Assembly (NCBI GenBank): GCA_003152795.1
Contig: PMBA01000312.1
Coordinates: 9,663-17,305 of the forward strand
Source: Acidobacteriaceae bacterium
GTDB taxonomy: Bacteria > Acidobacteriota > Terriglobia > Terriglobales > Acidobacteriaceae
Direction of reading: 5' to 3'
Length of the DNA stretch: 7,643 nt
A model generated the notes under the pieces. The model worked only from the letters and a program-made list of their open reading frames with translations, did not search any database and was not told the DNA's origin. The translations under genes were made by a program, and so were the position numbers. This document shows positions 5,775 to 7,643 of the stretch, piece after piece (the first letter of the stretch is position 1; each line of letters starts with the position of its first letter).

Positions 5775-6545
5775 TCACGCCCACAGCATTCTTGCTCCCG
5801 TCATCAGCAAGACCGTGCACAGAATCCGCCGCAGCCAGAGCACCGGAACGCGCGTGCTCAGGTGGGAGCCGAGTATTCCGCCGGGCACGGATCCGATGAG
5901 CAGGGCACCCACCAGATGGGCGTCGACGTTGCCCGCCCGCCAGTGCAACAGGCTGGTGACGCCGGTCAGAATCACGGCGTGGGTAATGTCGGTGCCGACC
6001 ATGATCTTAGGCGCGAACGAATAAAACAAAAGAAGCAGCATCATGATGATGCTTCCCGAACCGACCGAAGTGATGCCCACCAGGAAACCGCCGACTAAGC
6101 CGATACCGCTCATCCCGGCAAACGATTTCATCGTGGGCTCGCGCTTGGCGAGATGCTCTTCAATCCGGCCCTGGAAAAGCAGCAGCATGGGAATCAACAC
6201 CAGCAGTAGTCCCACTGCGGACTTGATGAAGTCGTTGACGCCGTTGCCATAAACATGACGCAGGTGCACCAGGAAAGTCACGCCGAGGTAGGAGCCAGGA
6301 ACGCTACCGAGCGCCATCGCCAGCACGATCTTTCGCCGCACCGTGCCTTTGCTCAAGTGCATGATGCTGGCCGGGATCTTGGTGAAGAAGTTGAAGAGCG
6401 CGTCGCTTCCGACGGCTATAATCGCGGGCACGCGCAGCCCAAATATGAGCATGGGCAGCAGCAATACGCCGCCGCCCAGCCCCGTCAACCCGATCAGCGT
6501 TCCCACGGTGAAGCCGATCAGTATTTTTAAAAGCAGGAATTCCAT
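5775..6545 (-). CDS. TauE/SafE family sulfite or sulfur-anion permease
   Basis: 256 residues, almost entirely hydrophobic segments separated by short loops; about eight membrane helices would fit. The family's internal duplication is visible. GLTGLGGGVLLLP at 19-31 with VGSDALFNFFTKIPA at 45-59 and LSKGTV is mirrored by GITSVGSGSI at 157-166 with VGTDITHAVILTGVTS at 183-198 and WRAGNV. GSVPG occurs in each half (80-84 and 218-222). A central polar loop near 125-140 joins the halves. Family members move sulfite, sulfoacetate, taurine-derived or other organosulfur anions; substrate and direction cannot be read here. Its place between PAPS synthesis and cysQ suggests sulfate or sulfite. A TTG at 6581 is in frame but has no Shine-Dalgarno, so the ATG at 6545, directly before the first membrane helix, is chosen even though its own ribosome site is weak. 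Confidence 0.88.
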   Translation of the reverse strand: MEFLLLKILIGFTVGTLIGLTGLGGGVLLLPMLIFGLRVPAIIAVGSDALFNFFTKIPASIMHLSKGTVRRKIVLAMALGSVPGSYLGVTFLVHLRHVYGNGVNDFIKSAVGLLLVLIPMLLLFQGRIEEHLAKREPTMKSFAGMSGIGLVGGFLVGITSVGSGSIIMMLLLLFYSFAPKIMVGTDITHAVILTGVTSLLHWRAGNVDAHLVGALLIGSVPGGILGSHLSTRVPVLWLRRILCTVLLMTGARMLWA

Positions 6546-6592
6546 GCCGTTTTCTAAAGTGCTCAGTCCCCAGTTAAGCAAAACCAGGTTAA

Positions 6593-6620
6593 GGAACGGA
6601 GAACTGAGAACCAGGAACTG
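6593..6620 (-). repeat. Degenerate heptamer repeat directly after the ATP sulfurylase/APS kinase gene
   Basis: Reading the minus strand from the base after the stop codon, four 7-base units follow each other: CAGTTCC, TGGTTCT, CAGTTCT and CCGTTCC (consensus YRGTTCY). The periodicity fades afterwards. It fills the first 28 bases of a 75-base gap before the permease gene. No function is evident. Confidence 0.6.
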
Positions 6621-7643
6621 CTATGACCCGTTGCCGTTGGCGCCGACGAAGCCCTCGCGCTCCAGGTGCAGAATGATTGTCTGCGCCGCCTCCTCGGGGC
6701 TCAGCTTGGCGGTGTCAATCACCACTTCGGCATCGGTAGGCGCCTCGTACGGATCCGATATGCCGGTGAATTCCTTGACGATGCCCGCTCGAGCCTTGGC
6801 GTACAGACCTTTGCGGTCGCGCTGTTCGCACACTTCGATTGAAGTGGCGGCGTGGACCAGGATAAAGCCGCCAAACGGCTCGATCATCTGGCGCACTGCC
6901 TGGCGCGTGGCTGCATAAGGAGCAATCGGAGCGCAAATGGCAATGCCGCCGTTCTTCGTGATTTCGGAGGCGACATAGCCGATCCGCCGGATGTTGATGT
7001 CCCGATGTTCCTTCGAGAAGCCCAACTCCGACGACAGGTTCTTGCGCACCAGATCGCCATCGAGCAGCGTGACCGGCCGCCCGCCCATCTCCAGAAACTT
7101 TGTGATCAGCGCGTTGGCGATGGTGGATTTTCCCGATCCCGAAAGCCCGGTGAAGAAGATCGTAACGCCCTGCTTCTCGCGTGGCGGATAGCTGCGGCGC
7201 AACTCCTTCACGACTTCCGGATACGTGAACCACGCCGGGATGTCGCGGCCTTCATTGAGGCGCTGGCGCAGTTCCGTGCCCGAGATGTCGAGTACCTTGG
7301 CGCCCGCCGGTATCTCATCGGACGGGACGTAACGATCTTCGTTCTGCAGGTAAACCATCATCTGGAAGGGAACCATGGTGACGCCGATTTCCGCCTCATG
7401 CTTCTTGAACAACTCCTGCGCGTCATAGGGTCCGTAGAAGTTCTTGCCGTCGGTGTCCTTTCCGGGACCGGCATGATCGCGGCCCACGATGAAGTGAGTG
7501 CAGCCGTGATTTTTTCGTATCAGTCCGTGCCACACCGCTTCGCGCGGTCCGCCCATGCGCATGGCGAGTGGCAGCATGGCGAGCTCGACCGTGCCCTTCG
7601 GGTACTTCGAGAGCAGCAATTGGTAGCAGCGGGTACGAACGAA
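6621..7643 (-). CDS. sat: Bifunctional ATP sulfurylase / APS kinase, C-terminal 340 residues (5' end outside the window)
   Basis: The frame is open to the right edge; the visible part starts FVRTRCYQ, well inside the ATP sulfurylase domain, so the true start lies beyond 7643. ATP sulfurylase turns sulfate and ATP into APS; APS kinase then phosphorylates APS to PAPS. Visible residues 1 to about 155 are the end of the sulfurylase domain, with PLAMRMGGPREAVWHGLIRK at 25-44 and the catalytic GRDHAGPG at 54-61. The APS kinase domain follows: P-loop GLSGSGKST at 166-174, LLDGDLVRKNLSSELGFS, then APIAPYAATRQ in the place of the SPY loop of stand-alone CysC, KGLYAKARAG and FTGISDPYEAP. This sulfurylase-then-kinase order is known from bacterial bifunctional enzymes and differs from the GTPase-linked CysN-CysC fusion. 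It is the first visible gene of the cluster and is cytoplasmic. Both domain assignments are secure for the part seen. Confidence 0.95.
   Translation of the reverse strand, partial: FVRTRCYQLLLSKYPKGTVELAMLPLAMRMGGPREAVWHGLIRKNHGCTHFIVGRDHAGPGKDTDGKNFYGPYDAQELFKKHEAEIGVTMVPFQMMVYLQNEDRYVPSDEIPAGAKVLDISGTELRQRLNEGRDIPAWFTYPEVVKELRRSYPPREKQGVTIFFTGLSGSGKSTIANALITKFLEMGGRPVTLLDGDLVRKNLSSELGFSKEHRDINIRRIGYVASEITKNGGIAICAPIAPYAATRQAVRQMIEPFGGFILVHAATSIEVCEQRDRKGLYAKARAGIVKEFTGISDPYEAPTDAEVVIDTAKLSPEEAAQTIILHLEREGFVGANGNGS

Noticed and set aside
6546..6581. A TTG start for the permease at 6581
   Set aside because: No Shine-Dalgarno precedes it and the added 12 residues are not membrane-like; the ATG at 6545 directly precedes the first helix.

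Overview
All six genes supported in this window lie on the minus strand, so the biological order runs from high to low coordinates. GC content looks moderately high. The secreted Ig/BIG-like plus beta-helix proteins, with phrases such as SPASVTLFSNQKQQFTATV, suggest a soil-type Acidobacteriota genome. That assignment rests on family resemblance and is an inference; no rRNA or other strict marker is present.

Right-hand block (7643 down to 4013): a sulfur-activation cluster. It starts with the 3' part of a bifunctional ATP sulfurylase/APS kinase, which makes PAPS. Next come a TauE/SafE-family anion permease, a CysQ-like 3'(2'),5'-bisphosphate nucleotidase that would clear PAP left after PAPS is used, and a NodB-type polysaccharide deacetylase without a signal peptide. 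The gaps are 75, 84 and 76 bases, so these four could be one transcript. Each gap carries a different repeat or hairpin: a heptamer array, an octamer array and a long imperfect hairpin.

Left-hand block (4012 down to 1): a 293-base gap with two small dyads is followed by an 896-residue exported, probably lipid-anchored protein with three Ig-like modules and a right-handed beta-helix. A clear rho-independent terminator follows it. After that comes the N-terminal 271 residues of a second exported beta-helix protein, which runs off the left edge. The two are paralogues: the second aligns with the beta-helix part of the first but has no Ig modules.

Working together (inference): the first block supplies PAPS and recycles PAP, which serves cysteine synthesis or sulfation of a glycan. 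The deacetylase and the exported beta-helix proteins point to extracellular polysaccharide as a possible shared theme, but no sulfotransferase, reductase or glycosyltransferase is visible. I found no tRNA, rRNA, CRISPR, transposase or phage gene. The most unusual signals are the tandem beta-helix paralogues with conserved cysteine pairs and the three different repeat-like elements in successive gaps of the sulfur cluster.
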